Origin: JAHECQ01 sp047638695
GTDB lineage: Bacteria; Actinomycetota; Acidimicrobiia; Acidimicrobiales; SZUA-35
Direction: 5' to 3'
Length of the DNA: 36,192 nt
NCBI GenBank assembly: GCA_047638695.1
Contig: JBLINY010000037.1
Span: forward strand, 1 to 36,192
Shown: one piece after another, positions 14,750 to 22,756 of the stretch
How the letters are laid out: each line of letters opens with the position of its first letter
How positions within the stretch are numbered: the first letter of the stretch is position 1
Notes under the pieces: model-generated
What the model saw: the letters and a program-made list of their open reading frames with translations, nothing else
What the model was told of the DNA's origin: nothing
Database searches by the model: none
Program-made: the position numbers and the translations under genes

Positions 14750-15887
14750 GTAGATAGCCCTGGTCGAGAAGCGGGAAGGCGCTGAGCATGTGAGGTTCGG
14801 AAACGACAGATGCGGTGGTGACGAACGAAGGATCGAGCTGATCGAGGCTGGTGGCTCCGAGAAGCCCGATTGAGCGCCGCATCTCGTCCTCGATGAGCTC
14901 GAGCACTCGAACCAAGCCAGACGGGCCTGCTGCCGCCAGACCCAGGCACGCAACCCGGCCAAGACCGACTGCGTCTGCGCCGAGGGCGACAGCTTTCAGC
15001 ACGTCGGTGCCGCGCATGAACGAGCCATCGACGAACACCGAGGCTTCGGCGCCGACAGCTTCGACCACCTCGGGCAGCACGTCGAGGCTGCCGAGCCCAT
15101 GATCGAGCTGCCGGCCGCCATGGTTCGACACATAGACAACGTCGACGCCGTGCTCGACGGCAAGCCGCGCATCCTCCGACGTGGCGATGCCCTTCAGGAT
15201 CAGCGGCATCGATGTGTTGGCTCGAATCCGCTCGACATCAGCCCAGCTGAGAGCGGCCAGGGCTTCTGATCCGGCTCCGAAGCCAGCTGATTCCCACCGC
15301 CGGCCCCAACGATTCAGGATGTCGCGTTCGCGTCGGGAGTACCACGCAGTGTCGACGGTTAGGCAGAATCCGTGGCACCCCGCTGCCTCGGCTCGCTGCA
15401 CGTAGCCGTCGACATAGCCGGTGTCGCCGGTTGCATAGAGCTGGAAGATTCTGGTGAGGTCGGAGCTGACCTCGGCCACCTCTTCGAGCTTCGGAGGCGA
15501 CCCCGAACTATGGAACTGGGGAATGCCGAACTCGGCGGCAGCGGCGGCGACGTCGGCTGCGCCGTTCTGGGTTAGGTGGGTGAGCTGTCCAACAGGGGCG
15601 ATGAAGACGGGAAGTCGTGTCGGCCGTCCAAGAAAGGTGGATTCAACGTCCACGATCGAGACATCTCGCAACACCCGGGGCCGGAAGGCGAGTCGGTCGA
15701 TTGCGAGTCTGTTGCGGCGAAGCGTTGTCTCGGTCTCCGTGGCGCCAGCCACGTAGTCCCAGACACCCTGAGTGAGGTTGGCCTTTGCCCGATGGGCAAT
15801 CTCGGTGAGCGAGTGGAAGGTCTCAGCGGTGGCATCGTCGGCGGGGGTCGAGTCGGTGGTGGCGCCGTCGGGCTTGGGAACTGACAT
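14742..15887 (-). CDS. FMN-dependent alpha-hydroxy-acid oxidase/dehydrogenase
   Basis: A 381-residue member of the glycolate oxidase / L-lactate dehydrogenase (LldD) family, which oxidises 2-hydroxy acids to 2-oxo acids. Key positions are all visible: WDYVAGA (43-49), QLYATGD (149-155), LTVDT (176-180), Lys232 (LILKGI), the catalytic block SNHGGRQLD with His256 and Arg259, and the FMN phosphate region VDGSFMRGTD followed by GLGR. The ATG at 15887 has AAGGGGG upstream that overlaps the preceding gene's TAA. It is the middle gene of the three-gene operon. The exact acid oxidised cannot be assigned. Confidence 0.92.
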   Translation of the reverse strand: MSVPKPDGATTDSTPADDATAETFHSLTEIAHRAKANLTQGVWDYVAGATETETTLRRNRLAIDRLAFRPRVLRDVSIVDVESTFLGRPTRLPVFIAPVGQLTHLTQNGAADVAAAAAEFGIPQFHSSGSPPKLEEVAEVSSDLTRIFQLYATGDTGYVDGYVQRAEAAGCHGFCLTVDTAWYSRRERDILNRWGRRWESAGFGAGSEALAALSWADVERIRANTSMPLILKGIATSEDARLAVEHGVDVVYVSNHGGRQLDHGLGSLDVLPEVVEAVGAEASVFVDGSFMRGTDVLKAVALGADAVGLGRVACLGLAAAGPSGLVRVLELIEDEMRRSIGLLGATSLDQLDPSFVTTASVVSEPHMLSAFPLLDQGYLHD

Positions 15888-15896
15888 TTGGCCCCC

Positions 15897-16535
15897 TTAA
15901 TCTCGCATGCTGATCGTGGTCATCACGTCAGTGTCGCCGTCGGCCGGCGCCGCGATCTCGACCACCCGTTCGTCGACGTCGTCGTACTCGAGTCGAAGAG
16001 CACGGCACATCAACGCATGCAGCTTGTAGCTAGCTACTGCATAGCTGAGCTCGATGACCTCCACCTCGTTGAGGTGCTGGCGTAGGGCGGCAAAGGTCGC
16101 GTCCTGCACCCGACCGTCCGCGAGGGTCAACTCGTCGGTGTAGGCCAGAACGGCGCGCTCGGCGGGGGAGAAGATCTCGCTAATCGTCCACGACGGCACG
16201 GCCTCCAACTGTTCGTCGCTCACTCCGACCCGGCGAGCGGCCTTGCAGTGTTGGCTGAAGACAAACTGGCTGCCAGCGGCGAAGCCGGTTCGGGCGAGCG
16301 CCAGCTCGCGGAGCTTGGCCGGCAACACCCGCTCGGAGCTGCTGAACAACCCGAACCCAGCCACCATGTGATCCATCAGCTCCGGGGTCTGGGCAAAGAC
16401 GGTCCACCAATCGCCTGGCGTCCCGGTGGCGGTTCCAGGTTCGGCGACCGGGTCGCGATCGCCAAACAGTCGGTCGTAAATGGGGAGGGCCGAGGGAGGG
16501 GCTTCAGCCCGTGGGATCTGTCTCGTCCTAGTCAT
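15897..16535 (-). CDS. carboxymuconolactone decarboxylase (AhpD-like) family protein
   Basis: A 212-residue all-helical CMD/AhpD-fold protein. The core reads KLRELALARTGFAAGSQFVFSQH, with His96 and Cys97. In peroxidase-type AhpD proteins a Cys-x-x-Cys pair is present; here the first position is Ser89, so redox activity of that type is unlikely. ATG at 16535 is chosen because TACAGT lies six bases before it (leaderless pattern); the frame upstream runs into the divergent gene. It is first in the operon with the FMN oxidase (9-base gap) and hydrolase. Its function in that pathway is unassigned. Confidence 0.82.
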   Translation of the reverse strand: MTRTRQIPRAEAPPSALPIYDRLFGDRDPVAEPGTATGTPGDWWTVFAQTPELMDHMVAGFGLFSSSERVLPAKLRELALARTGFAAGSQFVFSQHCKAARRVGVSDEQLEAVPSWTISEIFSPAERAVLAYTDELTLADGRVQDATFAALRQHLNEVEVIELSYAVASYKLHALMCRALRLEYDDVDERVVEIAAPADGDTDVMTTISMRD

Positions 16536-16540
16536 AGGCG

Positions 16541-16547
16541 TACTGTA
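16541..16547. promoter_or_regulatory. shared bidirectional -10 element
   Basis: The 7 bases TACTGTA contain TACTGT on the plus strand (16541-16546) and TACAGT on the minus strand (16547-16542). The minus element is six bases before the ATG of the CMD-family gene; the plus element is about 33 bases before the VOC gene, which has its own GAGAGAG site. The whole divergent gap is 43 bases, so both promoters must overlap. Confidence 0.45.
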
Positions 16548-16578
16548 GGTCTCACATCGACCGGGGAAGAGAGAGTCC

Positions 16579-17157
16579 ATGGGACACAATCAGTCGGCCA
16601 AGAACTCCGAGTTCACGTTCGGGGGTATCAATCACATCGCTCTTGTCTGCAGTGACATGGAGCGGACGGTTGATTTTTACACCAACGTGCTGGGCATGCC
16701 GCTCTTCAAGACGCTTGAGATTCCCGGTGGTGGCCAGCACTTCTTCTTCGACTGTGGCAATGGTGATTCGGTGGCTTTCTTCTGGTTCCCGGGTGCCCCG
16801 GCCCATGCACCGGGCATCGCCGCTGCTGGTGAGATGCCGGGCGGCGGAAACATCGTGTCAGCGCACGGTTCGATGAATCACCTTGCGTTCGACGTGCCAG
16901 AAGACAAGTTCGACGAATACGTGCAGAAGCTGAAGAACAAGGGTGTGGAAACCAGCCCTGTCCTAAACCACGATGACAGCGAGAGCACGGTGGCACGAGA
17001 GCTGCACGAGGGTGTGTACGTCCGCTCGGTGTACTTCCGAGATCCCGATGGGGTCTTGCTCGAGTTCGCCACCTGGACCCGCGACTTCGGAGCCGACGAT
17101 GTACTGCATCCGCCCGTCAACGCCGAAGGCGAACGAGCCGAATCCATCACCGGCTGA
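16579..17157 (+). CDS. VOC-family (glyoxalase/extradiol dioxygenase fold) protein
   Basis: A 192-residue vicinal oxygen chelate protein. Metal-ligand candidates occupy the family positions: His19 (INHIALVCSD), His101 (SMNHLAFDVP) and Glu162 (GVLLEFATWTRD). The motif DMERTVDFYTNVLGMPL is typical of the first beta-alpha-beta module. Functions in the family include ring-cleaving dioxygenases, lyases, epimerases and glyoxalases, so the reaction is open. The ATG at 16579 follows GAGAGAG. It is divergent from the CMD/oxidase/hydrolase operon across 43 bases and may belong to the same pathway. Confidence 0.87.
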   Translation: MGHNQSAKNSEFTFGGINHIALVCSDMERTVDFYTNVLGMPLFKTLEIPGGGQHFFFDCGNGDSVAFFWFPGAPAHAPGIAAAGEMPGGGNIVSAHGSMNHLAFDVPEDKFDEYVQKLKNKGVETSPVLNHDDSESTVARELHEGVYVRSVYFRDPDGVLLEFATWTRDFGADDVLHPPVNAEGERAESITG

Positions 17158-17257
17158 GCTTCGGGACGCTCTCCCATACTCCCTCTCTCGCCCACTCTCT
17201 CACGCTCTCGCCAGCGCTCCCAGACACACTTGGCTGCTCCCGCCGCCGCATTTCCCG

Positions 17258-17303
17258 TTTTGGCGGCCCCAGACATCGGATCCGGGGGTTCAGGCCGCCA
17301 GAA
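17258..17303. terminator. candidate bidirectional terminator hairpin
   Basis: TGGCGGCC (17261-17268) pairs perfectly with GGCCGCCA (17293-17300), extendable by a T-G and two T-A pairs, around a 24-base loop. It lies in the 203-base gap between the convergent VOC and CoA-transferase genes. The rest of that gap is a pyrimidine-rich stretch (about 17165-17225) without a gene. Confidence 0.45.
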
Positions 17304-17360
17304 GTGCTGGAACGGGGGTCCAGGCAGTCGAGCGGGTGAGGTGGGGGTACTGGGGGCCGG

Positions 17361-18029
17361 CTACTCGGGGGGTGCGATGACGCGGTCGACGACGAGCCCG
17401 GGGACCATGACGTGCTCGGCTGGGAGCCAACCAACGTCGTACATCTCGAAGGCCTCCACCACGACGAGGTCAGCGGCGTAGGCCATTGGTTCGTTGAAGT
17501 TGCGCTCGCCATCTCGCCACGACAGGTTCCCTAGAGGGTCGGCAATCGACGCGCCGATGACGGCCAGGTCTGCGTGGAGAGCCGTCTCCAACACACATGT
17601 CTTGCCGTCGATCTCTCGGGTTTCGCCGGTCGACTGGAAGGGGCCAACCATGCGCTGCTCGACGTAGAACGCTGGAATGCCCGCCCCGCCGGCGCGAATC
17701 CGCTCGGCCAGAACCCCTTGGCTACACAGCTCGACGGTCATGTTCCCCGCCTGAAAGCAGCGCTCGAACGCCGAAGCGGCGCCGACAGCGCCGGCGTAGG
17801 ACCCGAACGAGGTAATGCAATGCGAAACGGCTTGCGTCTCGAAGAGTGGCTCCACCGGGCCCGAACCCGTGATGATCACCGTCAGGTCACGAACACCGGT
17901 CTCGACCAGGGCCGCAATGAGACGGTCCGGTGTGCCACAGGTACCCCATCCGCCCACGAGAACGGTGGCGCCATCGCTGACTCCATCGACCGCGTCGCCG
18001 ATGTCGACCATCTTGCTGGATGAGTTCAT
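17361..18029 (-). CDS. 3-oxoacid CoA-transferase-type subunit A
   Basis: A 222-residue alpha subunit of a family I CoA transferase (SCOT/AtoD-like). Diagnostic parts are DGATVLVGGWGTCGTPDRLI near the N-terminus, then VELCSQGVLAERIRAGGAGI and the substrate-loop region AFYVEQRMVG. This subunit forms the CoA-binding half; the B subunit carries the catalytic glutamate. The ATG at 18029 overlaps the TGA of the B gene (ATGA at 18026-18029), so the two are translationally coupled in the order B then A. The acyl substrate is unknown; 3-oxoacids or ring-degradation products are possible. Confidence 0.9.
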   Translation of the reverse strand: MNSSSKMVDIGDAVDGVSDGATVLVGGWGTCGTPDRLIAALVETGVRDLTVIITGSGPVEPLFETQAVSHCITSFGSYAGAVGAASAFERCFQAGNMTVELCSQGVLAERIRAGGAGIPAFYVEQRMVGPFQSTGETREIDGKTCVLETALHADLAVIGASIADPLGNLSWRDGERNFNEPMAYAADLVVVEAFEMYDVGWLPAEHVMVPGLVVDRVIAPPE

Positions 18030-18745
18030 TGCTTGGCCTTGGTCACCTTGATCGCCTTGCTCAGCCCGGCCGTGCTGGCCGTGCCGGGAGCAGCGGGAGC
18101 CCATCGCACCTCGGCGTCAGTGACCGCTGCTACCTCGGCCTCGGACACACCGTCGGCCAGTCGACGAATGACAAAACCGTCTCCTGCCGGTTCGAACCAG
18201 CCGAGTTCGGTCACCACGACCTCAGCCGGTTGCGTCGGCCCGATGGCCAGCTTCGTTCTGTGAACCAACCGGGGTCGGCCGTCCTTGTTGGTGTGTTCCA
18301 TAGCCACAACGACCCTTTTGGCTGCGCCTGCCAACTCCGGAGAACCCCCAGGGCATCCCGACCCCATCGTCGCCGATTGAAAGTTCGCCAACATGCCGGT
18401 GGCCTCGATCTCGAACGCTCCCAGCACGGTGACGTCGAGTCGGCCCGAACGGACGAGGGCGAAGGATCGGGTGTGATCGGAAATGAAACCACCGGGTCGC
18501 ATCCGATAGCTGGTGCCGAAGAACTGCAAGACCGGCGAGTCATCAGGCCCGAATCGATCAGAACCAAAGCCGATGACGCCCTGCTCGGCGTGGAACAGAA
18601 TCTGTCGCTCGTCGGGTGTGTAGTGGGGCACCAGTCCGGGAATACCGATGCCCACATTGACCAGGGTGTTGTCTTCCAAACACTCGGCCGTCATTGAGGC
18701 GATGCGCTCGCGGACGGGTAGCTCCTGCATCCTCCACATTCGCAC
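18026..18745 (-). CDS. 3-oxoacid CoA-transferase-type subunit B
   Basis: A 239-residue beta subunit of the same CoA transferase. The catalytic glutamate should be Glu54 in FHAEQGVIGFG; the usual motif has Asn after Glu, here Gln. The N-terminal VNVGIGIPGLVPHY and the C-terminal AKRVVVAMEHTNKDGRPRLV are family hallmarks. The glycine-rich segment that usually reads MGGAMD is MGSGCPGG here, a notable variant. The start is uncertain: GTG at 18745, ATG at 18739 or ATG at 18730; none has a well-spaced ribosome-binding site. Confidence 0.88.
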   Translation of the reverse strand: MRMWRMQELPVRERIASMTAECLEDNTLVNVGIGIPGLVPHYTPDERQILFHAEQGVIGFGSDRFGPDDSPVLQFFGTSYRMRPGGFISDHTRSFALVRSGRLDVTVLGAFEIEATGMLANFQSATMGSGCPGGSPELAGAAKRVVVAMEHTNKDGRPRLVHRTKLAIGPTQPAEVVVTELGWFEPAGDGFVIRRLADGVSEAEVAAVTDAEVRWAPAAPGTASTAGLSKAIKVTKAKQ

Positions 18746-18833
18746 AGCTGCACTGCGTCTGTCGCTCTTCGTCGACGATTCGGGTCATAGCTCTTGGTTG
18801 GCGGCTCAGGTCTGGCTCTGGTGAAGTGTGTCC

Positions 18834-19622
18834 ATGTCTGACGAGTTGTTGTTCGAGATAGCCGACGGTGTGGCGACAATCACCCTGAACCGACCGGAGA
18901 AGTTGAACGCCTTCCACAACGGAATGCTCGCCGATTGGGCGACTGCGCTCACCGACTGCCAGGCCAACGACGACGTTGCCGTTGTGGTGCTAACCGGAGC
19001 TGGTCGGGCCTTCTGCGCCGGTGGCGACGTAAAGACGCTCGGTGTGTGCGAAGGAAACGCGGCCCTCGAGATCGGTGACTATCTGCGGACGAATGTGCAT
19101 CCGGTTGCCCGAGCGGTTTCGGCCCTCCAAAAGCCCTACCTCTGTGCCGTCAATGGTCCGGCGACCGGTGCAGGCATGGACATGGCACTGATGGCGGATA
19201 TCCGCTGGGCCGGGGAGCGGGCCCGGTTCGCCGAGAGCTATATCAAGCTTGGGTTGGTTCCCGGTGACGGTGGAGCCTGGTTGCTGCCCCGGCTGGTCGG
19301 AATGTCCAAGGCTCTCGAGTTGCTTTGGACCGGTGACATGATCGACGCCGACGAGGCAGAACGCATCGGGATCGTGTCGAAGGTGTGCGCCGACGACTCG
19401 TTGGTGGAGGAGATGATGGTCTTCGCAGCCCGCCTGGCCGCTGGCCCGACGGTGGGCATTCGACTGATGAAGCAGGTGGTTCGCCAGTCGCAGCACACCG
19501 ATCTGTTGGGTGCCCTCGACCTGGTGACCGGACCCATGGGTGTGGCTTCGAATACGGCCGATCACGCAGAAGCGTGTGCGGCCTTTCTCGAGAAGCGGCC
19601 GGCGGTTTTCCGAGGCGAGTAA
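18834..19622 (+). CDS. enoyl-CoA hydratase/isomerase (crotonase) family protein
   Basis: A 262-residue crotonase-fold protein (264 if the GTG at 18828 is used). Oxyanion-hole segments are AFCAGGDVKTL and NGPATGAGMDMALM. The two glutamates that activate water in true enoyl-CoA hydratases (Glu144 and Glu164 of the rat enzyme) align by eye with Asp in GAGMDMA and Tyr in AESYIKLGL. A standard hydratase reaction is therefore doubtful; isomerase, thioesterase or C-C hydrolase activity is possible. There is no clear ribosome-binding site. It is divergent from the CoA-transferase operon, 88 bases away. Confidence 0.85.
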   Translation: MSDELLFEIADGVATITLNRPEKLNAFHNGMLADWATALTDCQANDDVAVVVLTGAGRAFCAGGDVKTLGVCEGNAALEIGDYLRTNVHPVARAVSALQKPYLCAVNGPATGAGMDMALMADIRWAGERARFAESYIKLGLVPGDGGAWLLPRLVGMSKALELLWTGDMIDADEAERIGIVSKVCADDSLVEEMMVFAARLAAGPTVGIRLMKQVVRQSQHTDLLGALDLVTGPMGVASNTADHAEACAAFLEKRPAVFRGE

Positions 19623-19692
19623 GACGTGTCGTCACGCCAGCGGCGTTGCTGTGCGGCGAGCGTCCGCACGGTTCGTCGACAAGAATGCGTCC

Positions 19693-20763
19693 ATGACTGA
19701 CGCACCGATCCTTCCTGGCAAACTCGGCGACCCGGCGATGTTGCTGAAAACCGATCCGCGGGCCGACCCCAGGATGGTCGCAGCGATGGTTCCGATGGGT
19801 CTTGACGAAGCGCCGCCGGCTGCCGGCGTCGACATCAACTCGCCGGTAGAAGCGTTGCTCGAGTACGCGATGGCGGCTGAAGAAGGTTTTGCAGCCCTTG
19901 GCATGGTGCTGTCGGCCGACGCTCCGCCCATCACCAACGTCGAGCGCCGCACCGAGATCATCAAGGGCATTGATGGCAACGACATCAGCCTCTATATTCA
20001 TACGCCGACCGATGTCGACGGACCGGTGCCATGCATTGTCCACACCCACGGTGGCGGCATGGCCATCCTGCAGGCGGCCGACGCTGGCTATGTGCGGTGG
20101 CGTGATGAGTTGGCGTCCACCGGACTCGTCGTCGTTGGTGTCGAGTTCCGCAATGCGGCCGGCAAGCTTGGGCCCCACCCGTTCCCCGCCGGACTCAACG
20201 ACTGTTTCAGCGGCCTTACCTGGGCCAACGCCAATCGCAGTGCGCTGGGCATCTCGAAGATCGTCATTTCAGGCGAGTCCGGCGGAGGCAATCTCGCTAT
20301 CGCCACGACGTTGAAGGCCAAGGCAGAAGGCGTTCTTGATGCCGTCGATGGGGTGTATGCCCAGTGTCCCTATGTCTCGGGCGTCTATGCCGAGAAGGAC
20401 CCGGCGCTTCCGTCGCTTTACGAGAACGACGACTACTTTCTGAACTGCTCAATGATGGGTTCGATGGTGCGGATGTACAGCCCTGATGGGGCCGACGACA
20501 CCAATCCCTTGGCCTGGCCCTACCACGCCGAGGTTGCTGATCTCGCTGGTCTGCCGCCACATGCAATTTCGGTGAACCAGCTCGACCCTCTGCGAGATGA
20601 AGGTCTGGCCTATTTCCAGAAACTCCTGGCTGCGGGAGTATCGGCCTACAGCCGCACAGTGAATGGCACATGCCACGCTGGCGATTGCCTGTTCCGCGAT
20701 GCCATGCCCGAGGTCTATCTGGGGACGATCCGCGACATAAACAGCTTCGCCAACGCTCTCTAG
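19693..20763 (+). CDS. alpha/beta hydrolase, HSL-type esterase
   Basis: A 356-residue member of the hormone-sensitive-lipase group. The oxyanion motif is HGGG at 119-122 (VHTHGGGMAI) and the nucleophile is Ser196 in GESGGGN. Asp in NQLDPLRDEG and His in GTCHAGD complete the probable triad. There is no signal peptide, so it is cytosolic. The start at 19693 (MTDAPILPG) is chosen because the upstream frame lies over the 3' end of the crotonase gene. It likely hydrolyses a short acyl ester, of unknown identity. It is 70 bases downstream of the crotonase. Confidence 0.88.
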   Translation: MTDAPILPGKLGDPAMLLKTDPRADPRMVAAMVPMGLDEAPPAAGVDINSPVEALLEYAMAAEEGFAALGMVLSADAPPITNVERRTEIIKGIDGNDISLYIHTPTDVDGPVPCIVHTHGGGMAILQAADAGYVRWRDELASTGLVVVGVEFRNAAGKLGPHPFPAGLNDCFSGLTWANANRSALGISKIVISGESGGGNLAIATTLKAKAEGVLDAVDGVYAQCPYVSGVYAEKDPALPSLYENDDYFLNCSMMGSMVRMYSPDGADDTNPLAWPYHAEVADLAGLPPHAISVNQLDPLRDEGLAYFQKLLAAGVSAYSRTVNGTCHAGDCLFRDAMPEVYLGTIRDINSFANAL

Positions 20764-20795
20764 CTACTTCGTCCGATCGTTGCTTGTTGGGCTGT

Positions 20796-20855
20796 TTCTT
20801 CCTTCGCCACTTCTTTCTTAGGCAATTCTTCCTTAGACAGTTGTTCCTTCGGTCG
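20796..20855. repeat. 15-bp imperfect tandem repeat, four units
   Basis: Units ttcttccttcgccac, ttctttcttaggcaa, ttcttccttagacag and ttgttccttcggtcg lie head to tail in the 102-base gap between the convergent esterase and acetyltransferase genes. Read in one frame they would give repeated F-F-L-R, but no gene start supports translation. Confidence 0.75.
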
Positions 20856-20865
20856 GTCGATCCGC

Positions 20866-21495
20866 TCAGCCGAGCGGTTTGGCCGGCACGCCCACCACCG
20901 TGACGCCGTCGCCGACGTCTTTGTTCACCAGCGCCCCGGCGCCAACGGTGGCATCCGAGCCGATCGTGACATCGGGCATCACCGTGGCCCCTGCAAACAC
21001 GGTCGATCGGGCCCCGACCGTTACGCCCCCGCAGAGGGTTGTGCCCGGACTCAGTGTTACGTAATCGGCCAGCACGCCGTCATGACTGACAATGGAGCCG
21101 GTGTGGAGTTGGCAATGTCGCCCGAGCCGAACGTTTCCGGTAACCCGTGCACCGGGCGAGATCATGCACCCAACCCCGACGTCGACCCACGGACCGATGG
21201 TGGCGTCGGCGTGAACGAGGGTCGCCGGCTGCATTCCCCGCTCGGCGCCTGCTTCAATCGCCGCTCGGTGCAAGTCCTTGTCTTCGAATGTGACCGCCAG
21301 GTCGGCACCGCGAGGTGCGTGCTCGAGGGCGGCGAATAGCGGTACATCGAGGCGGCAGGCGATGTCGTTCAGAATCGGCTCGGTGCCAACCAGCGCAACA
21401 ATGACGTGGCGGTCGGCCGACGGATGCGGATTCTGGACGGTTCCGATGTACTCCGACGCGCCTCCACTGGAGGCGATCAGAACAAGGTCGCGCAT
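20866..21495 (-). CDS. NeuD-type sugar O-acyltransferase (hexapeptide repeat)
   Basis: A 209-residue protein with an N-terminal Rossmann-like part (MRDLVLIASSGGASEYIGTV) and a C-terminal left-handed beta-helix of hexapeptide repeats (for example ARVTGNVRLG, VTVGARSTVFAGATVMPD, IGSDATVGAGALV). It ends in VGVPAKPLG, a classic hexapeptide acyltransferase terminus. Relatives acetylate amino sugars or nucleotide sugars. The ATG at 21495 has GGAGG ten bases upstream. A GTG at 21519, overlapping the methyltransferase stop as GTGA, is an alternative giving 217 residues. It is probably cotranscribed with the methyltransferase. Confidence 0.87.
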   Translation of the reverse strand: MRDLVLIASSGGASEYIGTVQNPHPSADRHVIVALVGTEPILNDIACRLDVPLFAALEHAPRGADLAVTFEDKDLHRAAIEAGAERGMQPATLVHADATIGPWVDVGVGCMISPGARVTGNVRLGRHCQLHTGSIVSHDGVLADYVTLSPGTTLCGGVTVGARSTVFAGATVMPDVTIGSDATVGAGALVNKDVGDGVTVVGVPAKPLG

Positions 21496-21515
21496 CGGTG
21501 CATTGCCTCCGAGAC

Positions 21516-22613
21516 TCACACCCGAACCTCGTAGTAGAGGTTGGCTGCGTCCTCGAAATCATGGGTGGAAAAGGAGGAGAAGCCGGCAGCGTTCGCCATC
21601 TGTTCGGCAACTTTGGGATGAAGGCCCAATGTGCCAAGGCCCATTCCCCCAGGCTCGGACATGGCCGACTGCAAACAGGAGGCAACCGAGAACCCGTAGA
21701 ACATGGCCAGCAGCGGATTGCGGGAGTCCTTTTCAAAGTCGCCACTCGACCGGATGTCCTTGATCAGCCAGGTTCCGTCGTCGGCAATCGCGTTGCGTAT
21801 GGCGGCAGCGGTGCGGTCGGGGAAGGCCATGTCATGGAGGCAGTCGAAGGTGAGAATCAGGTCGTGGTTGGCGCCTGGCTCGAGGTCTTCACCGCCTGCT
21901 TGGATGAACTCGACGTTGGTCAGTCCGAGGTCGGCCGCGTTCTTGCGGGCCAAGTCGATGGCGGCGGACGAGGGGTCATAACCGATACACCGAGCATTGG
22001 GGTAGGCCGAAGCCAGGGTGGTGAGCGTGACACCTCCACCGCACCCGACATCGACCACCGAAGCACCGTTCGAAAGCTTGGCCGGGATGCCATCGAGGGC
22101 CGGCAGGATTACGGAGTTCAGCGCCAACCTCGACCACGGTCCGGTCATGCGAGCAAGCCCAGCCGCCGCGGTGGGCCCTTGTTGTTCGTAGGTGAGGCCT
22201 ACGCCAGTGCGAAAGGCTTCGATGATGTGATCGATGACTTTGGGTTCGGTACCGCCCCGGAACGCTCCGCCGGCGAAGGAGATCGAGTTCTCCTCGTCAG
22301 CCAATACAGCGGCCTGCATCTGGCTTAGTTCGAAGCGACCGTCAGCGTGGCGCTCGATGAGTCCTGCGGCGGCTTGCCCCATCAACCACTCGCGCACGAA
22401 CCGTTCGTGTAGCTGAGCGGTATCCGCCACGTCTTGGCTTGTGACGGGTCCAGCGTTGTGGAGGGTCCGATACAGACCCATTCGATCCCCGAGATGGATC
22501 ATGAGCGAGACCTGCTCACCCATTCGGTAGGTCCATACCTTGAACCCGAACATCTTCTGGGCTCTCAGATCGTTGGCTGCTTCGTCATTGGCGGCATCGT
22601 CGATTTTGCTCAC
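21516..22613 (-). CDS. class I SAM-dependent methyltransferase with N-terminal winged helix
   Basis: A 365-residue methyltransferase. Residues 20-110 form a winged-helix-like dimerisation part (LYRTLHNAGPVTSQDVADT, ERFVREWLMGQAAAGLIE), as in the Rv2258c-like group. The SAM-binding motif I is VVDVGCGGG at 186-194, followed by CIGYDPSS and the DLILTFDCLHD segment. The start is the GTG at 22613 with GGAG six bases upstream; the frame remains open to 22829 but without support. The acceptor is unknown. It is followed directly by the acetyltransferase, so both may decorate the same small molecule or glycan. Confidence 0.88.
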   Translation of the reverse strand: MSKIDDAANDEAANDLRAQKMFGFKVWTYRMGEQVSLMIHLGDRMGLYRTLHNAGPVTSQDVADTAQLHERFVREWLMGQAAAGLIERHADGRFELSQMQAAVLADEENSISFAGGAFRGGTEPKVIDHIIEAFRTGVGLTYEQQGPTAAAGLARMTGPWSRLALNSVILPALDGIPAKLSNGASVVDVGCGGGVTLTTLASAYPNARCIGYDPSSAAIDLARKNAADLGLTNVEFIQAGGEDLEPGANHDLILTFDCLHDMAFPDRTAAAIRNAIADDGTWLIKDIRSSGDFEKDSRNPLLAMFYGFSVASCLQSAMSEPGGMGLGTLGLHPKVAEQMANAAGFSSFSTHDFEDAANLYYEVRV

Positions 22614-22702
22614 GTGGTTCTCCGATATGGGCTGGCGGCGATCAAACACTAGGAGATCGGCCGCTGTCGGACCTCCCCCCGCTAACCCTTCGGCGTTCGC
22701 CC

Positions 22703-22729
22703 TTCCGTTGTGGCCTTTCCGTTGTGGCC
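22703..22729. repeat. 14-bp direct duplication
   Basis: ttccgttgtggcc occurs at 22703-22715 and again at 22717-22729 with a 14-base period, in the gap between the divergent methyltransferase and PEP-utilising-type genes. It may lie in the promoter region of either gene. Confidence 0.65.
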
Positions 22730-22756
22730 GAGCCTCGGAAGTGTGATTATGAGGCC

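Noticed and set aside
17165..17225. Gene in the pyrimidine-rich stretch
   Set aside because: No start with support and low-complexity sequence; it is better seen as a convergent intergenic region.
19243..20178. 311-codon open frame on the minus strand
   Set aside because: It spans the crotonase and esterase genes antisense and has low-complexity Arg/Pro-rich translation.
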